DNA of 64,000 bases from Rhizobium sp. WYCCWR10014 (GTDB lineage: Bacteria > Pseudomonadota > Alphaproteobacteria > Rhizobiales > Rhizobiaceae). Numbering within the stretch: position 1 is the stretch's first letter; each line of letters opens with the position of its first letter. The notes under the pieces are model-generated. The model ran no database searches and had not been told where the DNA came from. It saw only the letters and a program-made list of their open reading frames with translations. Of this stretch, positions 17,717-28,283 are shown piece after piece. The DNA is taken from the NCBI RefSeq assembly GCF_001657485.1, contig NZ_LXFU01000027.1:209570-273569 (forward strand), written 5' to 3'. The translations under genes and the position numbers were made by a program.

Positions 17717-19039
17717 TTAAGCCACGAACCGATTGATCGCCGCTTCGATGGTCATCGTTTCGCGGGCGCCGGTCTTGCGGTCCTTCACTTCCACTTCGCC
17801 GTTTGCGACCGCGCGCGGGCCGGCGATGATCTGGACGGGTACACCGATCAGGTCGGCGGTCGCGAATTTCGTGCCCGCCCGGTCGTCGGTATCGTCATAG
17901 AGCACATCTTTGCCGGCCTTGCTCAGCGCGGCATAGATCAGCTCGCAGGTATCGTCACAGGCCTGATCGCCCGCCTTCATGTTGATCACAACGATATCGA
18001 AGGGCGCGACCGATGCCGGCCAGATGATTCCGTTATCATCATGCGATGCTTCGATGATGGCGGGAACAAGGCGTGTCGGGCCGATACCGTAGGAACCCAT
18101 ATGAACGAAATGTTCCTTGCCGTCAGGTCCCTGCACTTTCGCGCCCATCGGCTCGGAATATTTCGTGCCGAAATAGAAGATGTGGCCGACCTCGATGCCG
18201 CGCGCCGACAGGCGGTCGCCTTCGGGAACGGCGTTGAAAGCCGCCTCGTCGTGCATTTCCGAGGTCGCCGCATAGAGCGATGTCCACTTGTCGAAGATCG
18301 CCTGCAGGCCCTCGACACTGTCGAAATCGGTGTGTTCGCCAGGAATATCGAAGTCGACGAAATCCTTGTGGCAGAAGACTTCGGATTCGCCGGTATCGGC
18401 GAGGATGATGAATTCATGGCTGAGCTTGCCGCCGATCGGGCCGGTGTCGGCGCGCATCGGAATGGCGCGCAGGCCGAGCCGATCGAAGGTGCGCAGGTAG
18501 GCGGCGAACATCTTGTTATAGGAATGCTCCGCCCCTTCGCGCGTCAGGTCGAAGGAATAGGCATCCTTCATCATGAATTCGCGCGAACGCATGGTGCCGA
18601 AGCGCGGACGGATCTCATCACGGAACTTCAGCTGGATATGATAGAGATTGAGCGGCAGGTCCTTGTAGGACTTGACGGAGGAGCGGAAAATATCCGTCAC
18701 CATCTCTTCGTTGGTGGGGCCGTAGAGCATCGGCCGATCCTGACGGTCCTTGATGCGCAGCATCTCCTTGCCGTAGGCGTCGTAGCGGCCGCTTTCCTGC
18801 CAGAGTTCGGCCGATTGCAGGGTCGGCATCGACAGCTCGATGGCGCCGGCGCGGTTCTGCTCGTCGCGAATAATGGCGTTGACCTTGTCGAGCACGCGCT
18901 TGCCGAGCGGCAGCCACGAATAGATGCCCTGCGACTGCTGGCGGATCATGCCGGCGCGCAGCATCAGCCGGTGGGAGACGATTTCCGCCTCTTTGGGGTT
19001 TTCCTTGAGGATGGGCATGAAATAGCGGGACAGACGCAT
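17717..19039 (-). CDS. proS: Prolyl-tRNA synthetase (short alphaproteobacterial type)
   Basis: The 440-aa class II synthetase charges tRNA-Pro. It shows motif 2 ([26 protein letters not shown] region, about 145-170), motif 3 ([14 protein letters not shown], about 315-330) and a C-terminal anticodon-binding domain ([22 protein letters not shown]). It lacks the roughly 180-residue editing insertion seen in E. coli ProS, as is normal for this lineage. The ATG at 19039 gives the canonical start MRLSRYF; an upstream in-frame extension to 19171 has no family support. Confidence 0.95.
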   Translation of the reverse strand: MRLSRYFMPILKENPKEAEIVSHRLMLRAGMIRQQSQGIYSWLPLGKRVLDKVNAIIRDEQNRAGAIELSMPTLQSAELWQESGRYDAYGKEMLRIKDRQDRPMLYGPTNEEMVTDIFRSSVKSYKDLPLNLYHIQLKFRDEIRPRFGTMRSREFMMKDAYSFDLTREGAEHSYNKMFAAYLRTFDRLGLRAIPMRADTGPIGGKLSHEFIILADTGESEVFCHKDFVDFDIPGEHTDFDSVEGLQAIFDKWTSLYAATSEMHDEAAFNAVPEGDRLSARGIEVGHIFYFGTKYSEPMGAKVQGPDGKEHFVHMGSYGIGPTRLVPAIIEASHDDNGIIWPASVAPFDIVVINMKAGDQACDDTCELIYAALSKAGKDVLYDDTDDRAGTKFATADLIGVPVQIIAGPRAVANGEVEVKDRKTGARETMTIEAAINRFVA

Positions 19040-19229
19040 GGCGGATTCCGGAGCAGTTGAGATCCCGCTGCAGGCGGAATCGAAGGCAATTGTTGATGTG
19101 GGAGCGTTCATAGCCGCTTCGCGGCAGGAAGGAAACCCGCAACGGATGCCGGCAACCTCCCGGAAGCGCATGTTCGCACCCGCAAAATGGAACGGCGTGA
19201 AAAAGCGCGTGTTTATAAGGACTTGAACG
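19040..19229. other. Gap upstream of proS
   Basis: The region probably holds the proS leader or promoter; no protein-coding gene is evident. The whole gap to DUF1467 is 587 bases, and its remainder contains a candidate RNA and terminator. Confidence 0.4.
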
Positions 19230-19462
19230 AAAATCTTGTCAACAGAAAAATTTTGCTAGAGTGTAGCAAAAATGCAAAAAAAGCTGATGACAAAGCCCAA
19301 TGTTTGAGCTAGTTTTAGCTCACAAAACAGGCAGGAAGTTAAATTCTTGCCGAATTCGCGGTCAAGTCTTGGGAGGATCAGATCTTAGGCGCGCTCGTCG
19401 CAGCCCCGGCAACGGTTACAGATCACGCGATACTTAAAACAAGGCTTTTAGCCTTGTTTTTT
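19230..19462 (+). ncRNA. Candidate plus-strand small RNA with strong terminator
   Basis: No coding frame is credible here, yet the stretch ends in a very strong plus-strand intrinsic terminator while all neighbouring genes are on the minus strand. Inside is a hairpin GGCAGGAA / TTCTTGCC (about 19330-19352). A promoter-like TTGAAC (about 19223) followed after 17 bases by AAAAAT is possible. The structure suggests a small RNA transcribed antiparallel to the nuo-lol operon. The 5' end and family are unknown. Confidence 0.4.
19437..19462 (+). terminator. Strong intrinsic terminator with no upstream plus-strand gene
   Basis: A perfect 10-bp stem AAAACAAGGC / GCCTTGTTTT with loop TTTTA is followed by a further run of T. 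No annotated plus-strand gene lies upstream, pointing to an RNA gene. The palindrome could alternatively act on the minus strand between DUF1467 and proS, although the long T-run favours the plus strand. Confidence 0.8.
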
Positions 19463-19626
19463 TTTGGCTTTTCAGCCTCCACCCATCCAAAGAACCAGCC
19501 GACTTGCGTAAGGGAATGACCGTCATTCCGTTACGAGAGCTGTTTGCCGCAACAGTATGACGCTGGTATGACGAAGTTCGCTCTCAATAAGCTTACATCT
19601 GCTCAAAGTTTGAGCAAAAGCCACAC

Positions 19627-19902
19627 TTAGTAGAAGCTGGGGCCGAGTTGCGGCAGGGCGTCGAAGCCCCAGCCGAAATAGGTGTCGCAGAGGTACCAGA
19701 GGCCGTAGACCAGAGCCGAAATCAGCGTCGTCAGCGAAAACACGAAGACGGCGCGAAACCGGGTGGGCGCGCTCGGAACCGTGCCGAGCACGACGTCGTT
19801 GTCGTCTGCCTGGGTGCGCAGGCCGATCGGCAGGACGGCGAAAAGCGTCATCCACCAGATGATGAAGTAGACGGCAAATCCCTGAAGAAAGATCTGGAGC
19901 AT
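19627..19902 (-). CDS. DUF1467 family membrane protein
   Basis: A 91-aa protein with two hydrophobic helices (about 4-26 and 51-72) and the family pattern FIIWWMTLFAVLPIGLRTQ followed by GTVPSAP. DUF1467 proteins are small inner-membrane proteins of unknown function found widely in Alphaproteobacteria, often next to mce and proS as here. It lies within the same-strand run between mce and proS. A repeat separates it from mce. Confidence 0.9.
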   Translation of the reverse strand: MLQIFLQGFAVYFIIWWMTLFAVLPIGLRTQADDNDVVLGTVPSAPTRFRAVFVFSLTTLISALVYGLWYLCDTYFGWGFDALPQLGPSFY

Positions 19903-19926
19903 TCTGGTTCCCGTTGGTGTCGCGCT

Positions 19927-20021
19927 ACTGCATTCCTTAAATCGGAATCGATTTAAGGAATGCAGTAATTTAAATTGTTACAGCGTCCTTTGCGCGTCTT
20001 AGACGACGCGCGGCGCTGTAA
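19927..20021. repeat. Two-hairpin intergenic repeat (second family)
   Basis: Two perfect palindromes in tandem. The first has 17-bp arms ACTGCATTCCTTAAATC / GATTTAAGGAATGCAGT (19927-19966). The second is TTACAGCG...CGCTGTAA with an inner stem GCGCGTC / GACGCGC (19978-20021). This arrangement differs from the six-copy repeat. I recall similar sequences between genes in other Rhizobium genomes. It sits between DUF1467 and mce. Confidence 0.75.
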
Positions 20022-20109
20022 TATCGCGTCCTTATACGGTGGAATGGCGACCAACTCAAAGCGGACGAAAAGGTTTAGCGGTCCTCGGGTCACTCTGCCG
20101 CAGCAGGGC

Positions 20110-20514
20110 TCAGGCTTGTTCGAGTTCGATCAGTGTGCCGAAGAAATCCTTGGGGTGCAGAAAGAGCACCGGCTTGCCGTGCGCGCCGGTCTTCGGCTGG
20201 CCATCGCCAAGTACCCTTGCGCCCGCCTCGACCAGCCGGTCGCGGGCGAGAAGGATATCGTCCACCTCGTAGCAGATATGGTGCATGCCGCCGGACGGGT
20301 TCTTTTCGAGGAAGGCTGCGATCGGTGAGGTAGTTCCGAGCGGCTGCAGCAATTCGACCTTGGTGTTCGGCAATTCGACGAAAACGACGGTGACGCCATG
20401 CTCCGGCAGAGCCTGCGGCTGCGATACGGCAGCACCCAGCCTATCGCGATAGGCCGCCGTCGCCGCGGCCAGATCCGGCACGGCGATGGCGATATGGTTG
20501 ACCCGGCCGAGCAT
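20110..20514 (-). CDS. mce: Methylmalonyl-CoA epimerase
   Basis: The 134-aa glyoxalase-fold enzyme interconverts (R)- and (S)-methylmalonyl-CoA in propionyl-CoA metabolism. Two beta-alpha-beta modules carry the metal ligands: HIAIAV near residue 7, MHHICYEV near 77-84 and GTLIELE at the end. The length is typical. The ATG lies 2 bases after the rnj stop codon, showing close coupling with RNase J. Mutase and carboxylase partners are not in this window. Confidence 0.93.
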   Translation of the reverse strand: MLGRVNHIAIAVPDLAAATAAYRDRLGAAVSQPQALPEHGVTVVFVELPNTKVELLQPLGTTSPIAAFLEKNPSGGMHHICYEVDDILLARDRLVEAGARVLGDGQPKTGAHGKPVLFLHPKDFFGTLIELEQA

Positions 20515-20516
20515 GG

Positions 20517-22187
20517 TCAGACCTTGGTGACGAAGGCGGTGACAAGAGGTTTCTTGCCCCAGGTGTTGTTCGCGGCCGAGCGGATGGCGCGGCGCACGGC
20601 CTCCTGCAGCATGTCGATATCCTTGCGGCGGGCGCGCGGAATGCTCTCGATGGCGCTGACCGCCGCATCGAAGAGCGTGTCTTCCATATCCTCGCCCTCA
20701 TCATCGTAGGTCGGCAGGCCGATCGAAACGAGGTCGGGTTCGCCAACGATGTCATAGCGGGCGTCGAGCACGACGTTGACCGCGACATGGCCGACATAGG
20801 AAAGCTTCTTGCGCTCGCCGATACCCATCTCGTCGAAATCGCCGATCAGCGTGCCGTCCTTATAAATCCGGCCATGCGGCGCCTCGCCGATCACCTCGAC
20901 GGGACCCGGCGCCAGCCGCAGGATATCGCCGTTGCGCACCCGCGGCACCAGTGCGATGCCGGATTGCTCGGCAAGTTCCTTATGCGCCGTCAGATGTGTC
21001 GCCTCGCCATGCACCGGCACGACGATCTTAGGCCGTGTCCACTCATACATCCGCTGCAACTCGTTGCGGCGCGGATGGCCGGAAACGTGGACCAGCGCCT
21101 CGGTATCCGTGATGATGTGCACACCCTGTTCGACGAGGCCGTTCTTGATGTCCTGGATCGCCTTCTCGTTGCCGGGAATGGCGCGCGAGGAAAAGACGAC
21201 GATATCGCCGGCCGCAAACGCTACATTGCGCATCTCGTCGCGGGAAAGCTTGGCAAGGGCTGCCCGCGCCTCGCCCTGGCTGCCGGTCAGGATGACGACG
21301 ACCTTGTCGCGCGGGATATAACCGTATTCGTCCTCGGAGATGAAGGGCTTCACGCCTTCCATCAGGCCGATATCCTGGGCGACGTCGACGACGCGCTTCA
21401 GCGAACTGCCGAGCAGCAGCACTTCGCGGCCTGCCGCCTCGGCAGCTTCGGCAACGGTGCGGATACGCCCGACATTCGACGAGAAGGTGGTGATCGCCAC
21501 CCTGCCCTCGGCATTCTCGATGATCTTGCGCAGGCTTTCGGACACATCCTTCTCGGAGGGCGAAACACCGTCGCGCAGCGCATTGGTGGAATCGCACATC
21601 AGCGCCAGCACGCCCTCGTCGCCGAGCTGGCGGAAACGTGTCTCGTCGGTCAGGGGCCCGAGCGAAGGCTCGTGGTCGATCTTCCAGTCGCCGGTATGGA
21701 TGACATTGCCGACCGGCGTGCGGATCATCAGCGACATCGGCTCGGGGATCGAATGGTTGACGGCGACGCCTTCGATGCTGAAGGGGCCGACATTGATCGT
21801 ATCGCCGGCCTTGAACGGCGTCACCGGCACTTCGCCGATCTTAGCCTTCTCGTAATTTCGCTTGGCTTCGAGCAGACCTGATGTAAAGCCCGAGGCATAG
21901 ACCGGCACGTTGAGGCCTGGCCAGAGATCGGCGAGCGCACCATAATGGTCTTCATGCGCATGGGTGATGATGATCGCCTTGAGGTTCTTTCGTTCGCTGG
22001 CGAGGAAGCGGATATCGGGCAATACGAGATCGACACCCGGCAGGTCAGGCCCCGGAAAAGTGACGCCACAATCGACCATGATCCACTGGCGATGCTCGGG
22101 CGGGCCGTAGCCGTAGAGAGCGAGATTCATGCCAATCTCACCGACACCGCCCAGAGGCAGGAATACCAGTTCGTCCTGTTTCGCCAT
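20517..22187 (-). CDS. rnj: Ribonuclease J
   Basis: A 556-aa metallo-beta-lactamase/beta-CASP nuclease. The metal site THAHEDHYG is near residues 75-83, further ligands appear in HTGDWKIDHEP, and the beta-CASP motif is in TGSQGEARAAL. The C-terminal region carries VHGEATHL and HVSGHP. RNase J has 5'-to-3' exonuclease and endonuclease activity on RNA; in Rhizobiales it also matures 23S rRNA. It lies between birA and mce on the same strand with 17- and 2-nt gaps. Confidence 0.94.
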   Translation of the reverse strand: MAKQDELVFLPLGGVGEIGMNLALYGYGPPEHRQWIMVDCGVTFPGPDLPGVDLVLPDIRFLASERKNLKAIIITHAHEDHYGALADLWPGLNVPVYASGFTSGLLEAKRNYEKAKIGEVPVTPFKAGDTINVGPFSIEGVAVNHSIPEPMSLMIRTPVGNVIHTGDWKIDHEPSLGPLTDETRFRQLGDEGVLALMCDSTNALRDGVSPSEKDVSESLRKIIENAEGRVAITTFSSNVGRIRTVAEAAEAAGREVLLLGSSLKRVVDVAQDIGLMEGVKPFISEDEYGYIPRDKVVVILTGSQGEARAALAKLSRDEMRNVAFAAGDIVVFSSRAIPGNEKAIQDIKNGLVEQGVHIITDTEALVHVSGHPRRNELQRMYEWTRPKIVVPVHGEATHLTAHKELAEQSGIALVPRVRNGDILRLAPGPVEVIGEAPHGRIYKDGTLIGDFDEMGIGERKKLSYVGHVAVNVVLDARYDIVGEPDLVSIGLPTYDDEGEDMEDTLFDAAVSAIESIPRARRKDIDMLQEAVRRAIRSAANNTWGKKPLVTAFVTKV

Positions 22188-22204
22188 AATTTTCGTTTTT
22201 TCCG

Positions 22205-22969
22205 CTATCCAAAAAACACATCACCGGCAGCAATGGGCATTATCCTGCCAGCGCCAGTATCGAGCATCAACAAGCCATTATCATCAATTCCGGCGAATTG
22301 TCCGGAAATCGATCGGTCCGGCAAATTGACCGTAATCTTTTCGCCGATGCCGCAGGCAATCCCGCGCCAGAGCGCCGTGATCTCGCTGATGCCGTGGCCC
22401 TGGTCCCATATTTCAAGCACTTCCGCCGTGGCGGCGAAGAGATGCGCGAAGAGTTCCTCCGGCGACGCCGCACTTCCCTGCTGACGCAGGCAGGTGACGG
22501 GGTAGAGCGGATTGTCCGGCATGACAGAGATATTGATGCCGATGCCGACGATCAGCGCGTAACGTCCGTCCGGCAGCCCCTCGCCTTCGACGAGAATGCC
22601 ACAGGTCTTCTTTCGACCGATGAGGATATCGTTCGGCCATTTGACCTCGAGCGGTTCGGCGCCCAGTGGCAGCACCCTGCGGATTGCCTGGTGCACGGCA
22701 ACGGCGATCGCCAGCGGCAGAGAACCAAGGCGCTCCATCGGCGCCGGGTCGATCAAGAGTAGAGAAGCGTAGAGATTGCCGCGCTCGGAAACCCAGAGCC
22801 TGCCGCGGCGGCCACGGCCGCCGGTCTGCCTCTCGGCGGTCACCCAGAGATTGCCGCCATCGCCCGCCCGAGCCCGGGCGAGGCATTCGCTGTTGGTAGA
22901 CGATGTTTCCGACAGAGCCTCGTGCCTGAAATCGCCGAGCGATATCCGGCGCCGTCCGTCGGAAGACAT
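22205..22969 (-). CDS. birA: Biotin-[acetyl-CoA carboxylase] ligase
   Basis: A 254-aa biotin protein ligase without the N-terminal DNA-binding domain of E. coli BirA. Catalytic motifs are TGGRGRRGRLW (biotinyl-AMP loop, about 49-59) and KWPNDILI (about 112-119), with a C-terminal SH3-like domain from about residue 210. It attaches biotin to carboxylase carrier domains. It cannot act as a biotin repressor, as the helix-turn-helix is absent. ATG 22969 overlaps the nuoN stop codon by one base (TGATG), so translation is coupled to nuoN. Confidence 0.93.
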   Translation of the reverse strand: MSSDGRRRISLGDFRHEALSETSSTNSECLARARAGDGGNLWVTAERQTGGRGRRGRLWVSERGNLYASLLLIDPAPMERLGSLPLAIAVAVHQAIRRVLPLGAEPLEVKWPNDILIGRKKTCGILVEGEGLPDGRYALIVGIGINISVMPDNPLYPVTCLRQQGSAASPEELFAHLFAATAEVLEIWDQGHGISEITALWRGIACGIGEKITVNLPDRSISGQFAGIDDNGLLMLDTGAGRIMPIAAGDVFFG

Positions 22970-24414
22970 CAAAAGAGCGTCGCGGCGGCAAGCTCTGCAG
23001 CGCCCCCGATCGGGCCGCCGATGAGGACATAGGCGGTGACGAAGAGACCGGAGAGACCGAAGACCAGACGCAGCGCTCCGGAGACACGGGCGAATTCGCC
23101 GGTCGCCTCATCGAACCACATCAGCTTGATGACACGCAGATAGTAGTAGGCGCCGACGACCGAGGCGAGAACGCCGATGATGGCGAGCGCATAGAGCTTG
23201 GCTTCGATGGCGGCAACGAAGACGAAGTACTTCGCGAAGAAGCCGGCGAGCGGCGGGATGCCGGCAAGCGAGAACATCAGCGCCGTCAGCACCACGGCCA
23301 TGAACGGGTTCGTTGTGGAGAGGCCGGCGAGATCGTTGACCTCCTCGACGACGGTGCCGTCCTTGCGGCGCATCGACATGATGATCGCAAAGCTGCCGAG
23401 CGTCATGACCATGTAGATGACCATGTAAAGCATGACGCCGGTGACGCCGGTCTGGTTGCCGGCGGCAAGGCCGACCAGCGCATAACCCATGTGACCGATC
23501 GAGGAATAGGCCATCAGCCGCTTGATGTTCTTCTGGCCGATCGCGGCAAACGAGCCGAGCAGCATCGAGGCGATGGAGATGAAGACGACGACCTGCTGCC
23601 AGTCCGCCAGAACCGGCTGGAAAGCGGTGATGACGATGCGGGTCATCATCGCCATGGCAGCAACCTTGGGTGCTGCGGCAAGGAATGCGGTGACCGGTGT
23701 CGGCGCACCTTCGTAAACATCAGGCGTCCACATGTGGAAGGGAACGGCGGAGATCTTGAAGGCGATGCCGGCGAGGATGAAGACCAGGCCGAAGATCAGG
23801 CCGAGCGAACGTGCACCCTCAACGGACAGCGCCTGGGCGATCTCGGAGAAGTGGGTGTGGCCGGTGAAGCCGTAGACCAGCGACATGCCATAGAGCAGCA
23901 TGCCGGAGGAAAGCGCGCCGAGGACGAAATATTTCAGGCCGGCTTCGGTCGATTTCAGGCTGTCACGGTTGATCGCGGCGACGACGTAGAGCGCCAGCGA
24001 CTGCAGTTCCAGCGCCAGATACAGCGAGATCAGGTCGTTGGCCGAGATCATCAGCAGGATGCCGAGGGTCGCGAGCACCAGGAGAACCGGGAACTCGAAC
24101 TTGTCGAGCTGGTTTTCGCGGGCGTGGCCGATCGACATGAATATGGCGACCAGCGAACCGATCAGCGCCACCAGCTTCATGAAGCGCGAGAAGCCGTCCG
24201 CCATGTAGACCCCGCCATAGGCAAGGCCTTCTGCCGGCACGAAGAGCAGCCACAGGCCGGAGGCCAGGAGCAGGACGATGGCGAGGCCGGTGACGAGAAG
24301 GCCCGACCGCTCGCCGGAGAAGACGCCGACCATCAACAGGACAAGGGCGCCGACCGCGAGGATGAGCTCCGGCGCGGAAAGATGCAGACTGAGGAGAATT
24401 GTTTCAGCGGTCAT
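22969..24414 (-). CDS. nuoN: NADH-quinone oxidoreductase subunit N
   Basis: A 481-aa membrane subunit of complex I with about 14 helices, one of three antiporter-like proton-pumping subunits. Conserved lysine/proline helix features are visible in [20 protein letters not shown] (the helix 7-8 region) and [16 protein letters not shown]. The preceding in-frame TTG at 24420 is less likely than the ATG at 24414. The gene is last in the nuo cluster and runs directly into birA. Confidence 0.95.
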   Translation of the reverse strand: MTAETILLSLHLSAPELILAVGALVLLMVGVFSGERSGLLVTGLAIVLLLASGLWLLFVPAEGLAYGGVYMADGFSRFMKLVALIGSLVAIFMSIGHARENQLDKFEFPVLLVLATLGILLMISANDLISLYLALELQSLALYVVAAINRDSLKSTEAGLKYFVLGALSSGMLLYGMSLVYGFTGHTHFSEIAQALSVEGARSLGLIFGLVFILAGIAFKISAVPFHMWTPDVYEGAPTPVTAFLAAAPKVAAMAMMTRIVITAFQPVLADWQQVVVFISIASMLLGSFAAIGQKNIKRLMAYSSIGHMGYALVGLAAGNQTGVTGVMLYMVIYMVMTLGSFAIIMSMRRKDGTVVEEVNDLAGLSTTNPFMAVVLTALMFSLAGIPPLAGFFAKYFVFVAAIEAKLYALAIIGVLASVVGAYYYLRVIKLMWFDEATGEFARVSGALRLVFGLSGLFVTAYVLIGGPIGGAAELAAATLF

Positions 24415-24432
24415 GTCCAATAAGTCCCGTCA

Positions 24433-25944
24433 TCATTTCATAGACAGCGCAACATTCTGCGCTGCGTGCACGGCGGCCGTGTAGTTGTTGACCAACAGAT
24501 CCACCGAGGCGGCTGTCGCATCGAAGACCGGAGCCGGATAAACGCCGAAGAAGATAGTCAGCGCGACCAGCGGGTAGAGGATCAGCTGCTCGCGTCTGGA
24601 AAGATCGAGCAGTGCCTTCAGCTTTTCCTTTTCCAGCGCACCGAAGATCACCCGGCGATAAAGCCAGAGCGCGTAGGCTGCCGAGAGGATGACGCCGGTG
24701 GCGGCAAAAAGCGCTACCCAGGTGTTGACCCGGAAGACACCGATCAGCGTCAGGAATTCGCCGACGAAGCCCGACGTGCCGGGAAGCCCGACATTGGCCA
24801 TGGTGAAGACCATCATCGCCACGGCATATTTCGGCATGTTGTTGACGAGCCCGCCATAGGCGTTGATCTCGCGGGTGTGGGTGCGATCGTAGACGACGCC
24901 GACGCAGAGGAAGAGCGCGCCGGAGACGATGCCGTGCGAGAGCATCTGGAAGATCGAGCCCTGAACGCCCTGCATGTTGGCGGCAAAGATGCCCATGGTC
25001 ACGTAGCCCATGTGCGCCACGGAGGAATAGGCGATCAGCTTCTTGATATCGTCCTGCATCATCGCCACCAGAGAGGTGTAGATGATGGCAATAACGGACA
25101 TGGCAAAGACGAGCGGCGCGAAATAATCGGACGCGACCGGGAACATGCCGAGCGAGAAACGGATGAGACCGTAGCCGCCGAGCTTCAGCAGCACGCCGGC
25201 CAGGATCACCGAGCCAGCCGTCGGCGCCTGAACGTGGGCATCGGGAAGCCAGGTGTGGACCGGCCACATCGGCATCTTCACCGCGAACGAGGCGAAGAAG
25301 GCAAGCCATAACCAGGTCTGCAGCGCCGGCGGGAACTTGTATGCGAGCAGCGCGGTGATGTCGGTCGTGCCGGCCTGCCAGTACATCGCCATGATGGCGA
25401 GCAGCATCAGCACCGAGCCGAGCAGCGTATAGAGGAAGAACTTGTAGCTCGCATAGACGCGGTCCTTGCCGCCCCAGACACCGATGATCAGGAACATCGG
25501 AATGAGGCCCGCCTCGAAGAAGACGTAGAAGAGCACGATATCGAGCGAGACGAAAACGCCGATCATCATCGTTTCGAGGATGAGGAAGGCGATCATGTAT
25601 TCCTTCAGGCGCTTCTCGATCGAGAGCCAGCTCGCCAGCACACAGAAGGGCATGAGGAAGGTCGACAGGATGACGAACAGCATCGAGATGCCGTCGACGC
25701 CGACGTGGTAGCCGATGCCGGTGCCGAGCCAGTTATGCTTCTCGATCATCTGGAAGCCCGGATTGGCATTGTCGAAGCCGATCCAGATGAAGAGCGAGAC
25801 GACGAAGGTGAAGACGGTGGTGATCAGCGAGATCCACAGCACGTTCTTCCGGCCGGTTTCGCTTTCGCCGTTCATCAATAGCAGGAGCACCACGCCAACG
25901 AGCGGCAGGAAGGTGACCGTTGAAAGAATAGGCCAATCGGTCAT
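24433..25944 (-). CDS. nuoM: NADH-quinone oxidoreductase subunit M
   Basis: The 503-aa antiporter-like proton-pumping membrane subunit of complex I has about 14 helices. The signature [31 protein letters not shown] stretch lies around residues 225-250, and [18 protein letters not shown] near 290. Its ATG overlaps the nuoL stop codon by one base (TGATG). Confidence 0.96.
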   Translation of the reverse strand: MTDWPILSTVTFLPLVGVVLLLLMNGESETGRKNVLWISLITTVFTFVVSLFIWIGFDNANPGFQMIEKHNWLGTGIGYHVGVDGISMLFVILSTFLMPFCVLASWLSIEKRLKEYMIAFLILETMMIGVFVSLDIVLFYVFFEAGLIPMFLIIGVWGGKDRVYASYKFFLYTLLGSVLMLLAIMAMYWQAGTTDITALLAYKFPPALQTWLWLAFFASFAVKMPMWPVHTWLPDAHVQAPTAGSVILAGVLLKLGGYGLIRFSLGMFPVASDYFAPLVFAMSVIAIIYTSLVAMMQDDIKKLIAYSSVAHMGYVTMGIFAANMQGVQGSIFQMLSHGIVSGALFLCVGVVYDRTHTREINAYGGLVNNMPKYAVAMMVFTMANVGLPGTSGFVGEFLTLIGVFRVNTWVALFAATGVILSAAYALWLYRRVIFGALEKEKLKALLDLSRREQLILYPLVALTIFFGVYPAPVFDATAASVDLLVNNYTAAVHAAQNVALSMK

Positions 25945-27944
25945 CAGAAGGAACTCCCGAGCATCATCCAGGTAACGAGCGCCGCAATGCCGATCAGCAT
26001 GGCGAAGGCGTAGTGATAGAGGTAACCGGTCTGCAGGCGCACCACCCGATCGGTGACGGCGACGACGCGAGCGGCGACACCGTTCGGGCCGTAGGTGTCG
26101 ATGACGCCGACATCACCCTTCTTCCACAGGAAGCGGCCGAGCGCCTTGGCGGAGCGAACGAAGAGGAAGTCGTAAAGTTCGTCGAAATACCACTTGTTCA
26201 ACAAGAACTGATAGAGCACGCGGTGCTGCTGCGCCAGGATGCGCGGCGTCTGCGGCGAGCGGATATACATGTACCAGGCGGTAACGAAGCCGAGCACCAT
26301 GGCGATGAAGGGGCTCAAAGCCACGAGCGCCGGCACGTGGTGGAACTCTTCGACCAGTTCGTTTTCGGCGCCGGTGAAGAGCGCACCCTTCCAGAACTCG
26401 GCATATTCCTCGCCATAGAACCGGCCTTCGAAGAAGTAGCCGGCAAGCACCGCGCCGATCGCCAGCAGATAGAGCGGCACCAGCATGACCTGCGGCGACT
26501 CGTGGACATGGTGCATCACCTCGTGCGAAGCGCGCGGCTTGCCGAAGAAGGTCATGAAGATAAGGCGCCAGGAATAGAAGCTGGTGAACAGAGCCGCGAT
26601 GACCAGCAGCGCGAAGGCGAAGCCGGAGACCGGCGAATGCGAGGCATAGGTCGCCTCGATGATTACGTCCTTGGAGAAGAAGCCGGCAAAGCCGATCGGC
26701 GTGAAGGGAATGCCGACGCCGGTGATCGCCAGCGTGCCGACAATCATCATACGGAACGTCCATTTAATATGCGGTCGCAGGCCGCCCATGTAGCGCATGT
26801 CCTGCTCGCCATCGACGGCATGAATGACCGAGCCGGCGCAGAGGAAGAGCAGCGCCTTGAAGAAGGCGTGGGTGAAGAGATGGAAGATCGCCGCACCATA
26901 GGCTCCGACCCCGAGCGCCACGAACATGTAGCCGAGCTGCGAACAGGTGGAATAGGCGATGACCCGCTTGATGTCGTTCTGCACCAGGCCGACGGTTGCC
27001 GCGAAGAAGGCAGTGATCGCGCCGATCACGGTGACGACGACAAGCGCATCGTGCGACAGTTCGAAGAGCGGCGACATGCGGGCGACGAGGAAGACGCCGG
27101 CGGTGACCATGGTGGCGGCGTGGATCAGGGCCGAGACCGGGGTCGGGCCTTCCATGGCGTCCGGCAGCCAGGTGTGCAGCAGGAACTGTGCCGACTTGCC
27201 CATCGCGCCCATGAACAGCAGCAGGCAGATGCCGGTCAGCGCATGCGCCTTGTCGAGCTGCATGCCGAAGAGGTTGAGGATCACTTCGCTCGCCTCGCCG
27301 CCGCCTTCATGCGGGGCGAAATTCGAGGCATTGGCGAAGATCGTGTCGAAGTTGATCGAGCCGAACAGCACGAAGACGCCGGCAATGCCGAGCACGAAGC
27401 CGAAGTCGCCGACGCGGTTGACGATGAAGGCCTTCATCGCCGCGGCCGTCGCCGACGGCTTCTTGAACCAGAAGCCGATCAGCAGATAGGAAGCGAGACC
27501 GACACCTTCCCAGCCGAAGAACATCTGGGCAAGGTTGTCTGCCGTCACCAGCATCAGCATGGCGAAAGTGAAGAGCGAGAGATAGGCGAAGAAGCGCGGA
27601 CGATGCGGATCGGTGTGCATGTAGCCGATCGAATAGACATGCACCAGCGTCGAGACCGTGTTGACGACGATCAGCATCACTGATGTCAGCGTATCCACAC
27701 GCAGCGACCAGGAGACGTCGATGCCGCCGGACTGGATCCAGCGCAGCACCTCGACCTTGATCGGGCCACCTTCGGTATGGCCCATGCCGACGGTGAAGAA
27801 GACGACCCAGGACAGGATGGCGGCGATGATCATCAGGCCGCTGGTGACATATTCCGAAGCCTTGGCGCCGATGGCGCGGCCGAAAAGGCCGGCGGCGATC
27901 GCACCGATCAAGGGAAGAAAGACGATAGCCTTATAGAGGAACAT
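25944..27944 (-). CDS. nuoL: NADH-quinone oxidoreductase subunit L
   Basis: The 666-aa distal antiporter-like subunit of complex I. Around 14 core helices are followed by a lateral helix and a C-terminal membrane anchor, in line with the family length. Conserved motifs include [43 protein letters not shown] and [15 protein letters not shown]. It translocates protons at the tip of the membrane arm. It starts 7 nt after nuoK ends. Confidence 0.96.
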   Translation of the reverse strand: MFLYKAIVFLPLIGAIAAGLFGRAIGAKASEYVTSGLMIIAAILSWVVFFTVGMGHTEGGPIKVEVLRWIQSGGIDVSWSLRVDTLTSVMLIVVNTVSTLVHVYSIGYMHTDPHRPRFFAYLSLFTFAMLMLVTADNLAQMFFGWEGVGLASYLLIGFWFKKPSATAAAMKAFIVNRVGDFGFVLGIAGVFVLFGSINFDTIFANASNFAPHEGGGEASEVILNLFGMQLDKAHALTGICLLLFMGAMGKSAQFLLHTWLPDAMEGPTPVSALIHAATMVTAGVFLVARMSPLFELSHDALVVVTVIGAITAFFAATVGLVQNDIKRVIAYSTCSQLGYMFVALGVGAYGAAIFHLFTHAFFKALLFLCAGSVIHAVDGEQDMRYMGGLRPHIKWTFRMMIVGTLAITGVGIPFTPIGFAGFFSKDVIIEATYASHSPVSGFAFALLVIAALFTSFYSWRLIFMTFFGKPRASHEVMHHVHESPQVMLVPLYLLAIGAVLAGYFFEGRFYGEEYAEFWKGALFTGAENELVEEFHHVPALVALSPFIAMVLGFVTAWYMYIRSPQTPRILAQQHRVLYQFLLNKWYFDELYDFLFVRSAKALGRFLWKKGDVGVIDTYGPNGVAARVVAVTDRVVRLQTGYLYHYAFAMLIGIAALVTWMMLGSSF

Positions 27945-27951
27945 GAGCCAC

Positions 27952-28260
27952 TCAGCCCTTCATCATATTGACGTCTTCGACCGCGATCGAGCCGCGGTTG
28001 CGGTAGAAGACAACGAGAATTGCAAGACCGATCGCCGCTTCGGCAGCCGCGACAGTCAGGATGAACAGCGCGAAGACCTGGCCGACGATGTCGTTCAGGA
28101 AGGAGGAGAAGGCGACCATGTTGATGTTGACGGCAAGCAGGATCAGTTCGATCGACATCAGGATGACGATGACGTTCTTCCGGTTCAGGAAGATGCCGAA
28201 GACGCCGAGCGTGAAGAGGATGGCGCTGACCGTCAGGTAGTGGGAAAGTCCGATGACCAT
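27952..28260 (-). CDS. nuoK: NADH-quinone oxidoreductase subunit K
   Basis: The 102-aa complex I membrane subunit has three helices. Membrane glutamates that help proton transfer are seen in [14 protein letters not shown] (about residue 36) and [12 protein letters not shown] (about residue 72). Length and motifs are canonical. Confidence 0.95.
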   Translation of the reverse strand: MVIGLSHYLTVSAILFTLGVFGIFLNRKNVIVILMSIELILLAVNINMVAFSSFLNDIVGQVFALFILTVAAAEAAIGLAILVVFYRNRGSIAVEDVNMMKG

Positions 28261-28283
28261 GTTCTTTGTTCCTTGACCTGCCT

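Noticed and set aside
19040..19171. A 44-residue N-terminal extension of ProS
   Set aside because: ProS of this family starts at MRLSRYF; the extension has no family support and no better ribosome-binding site.
26013..27683. A 556-codon plus-strand frame over nuoL
   Set aside because: Antisense shadow of a well-supported complex I subunit; very rich in charged residues with no domain.
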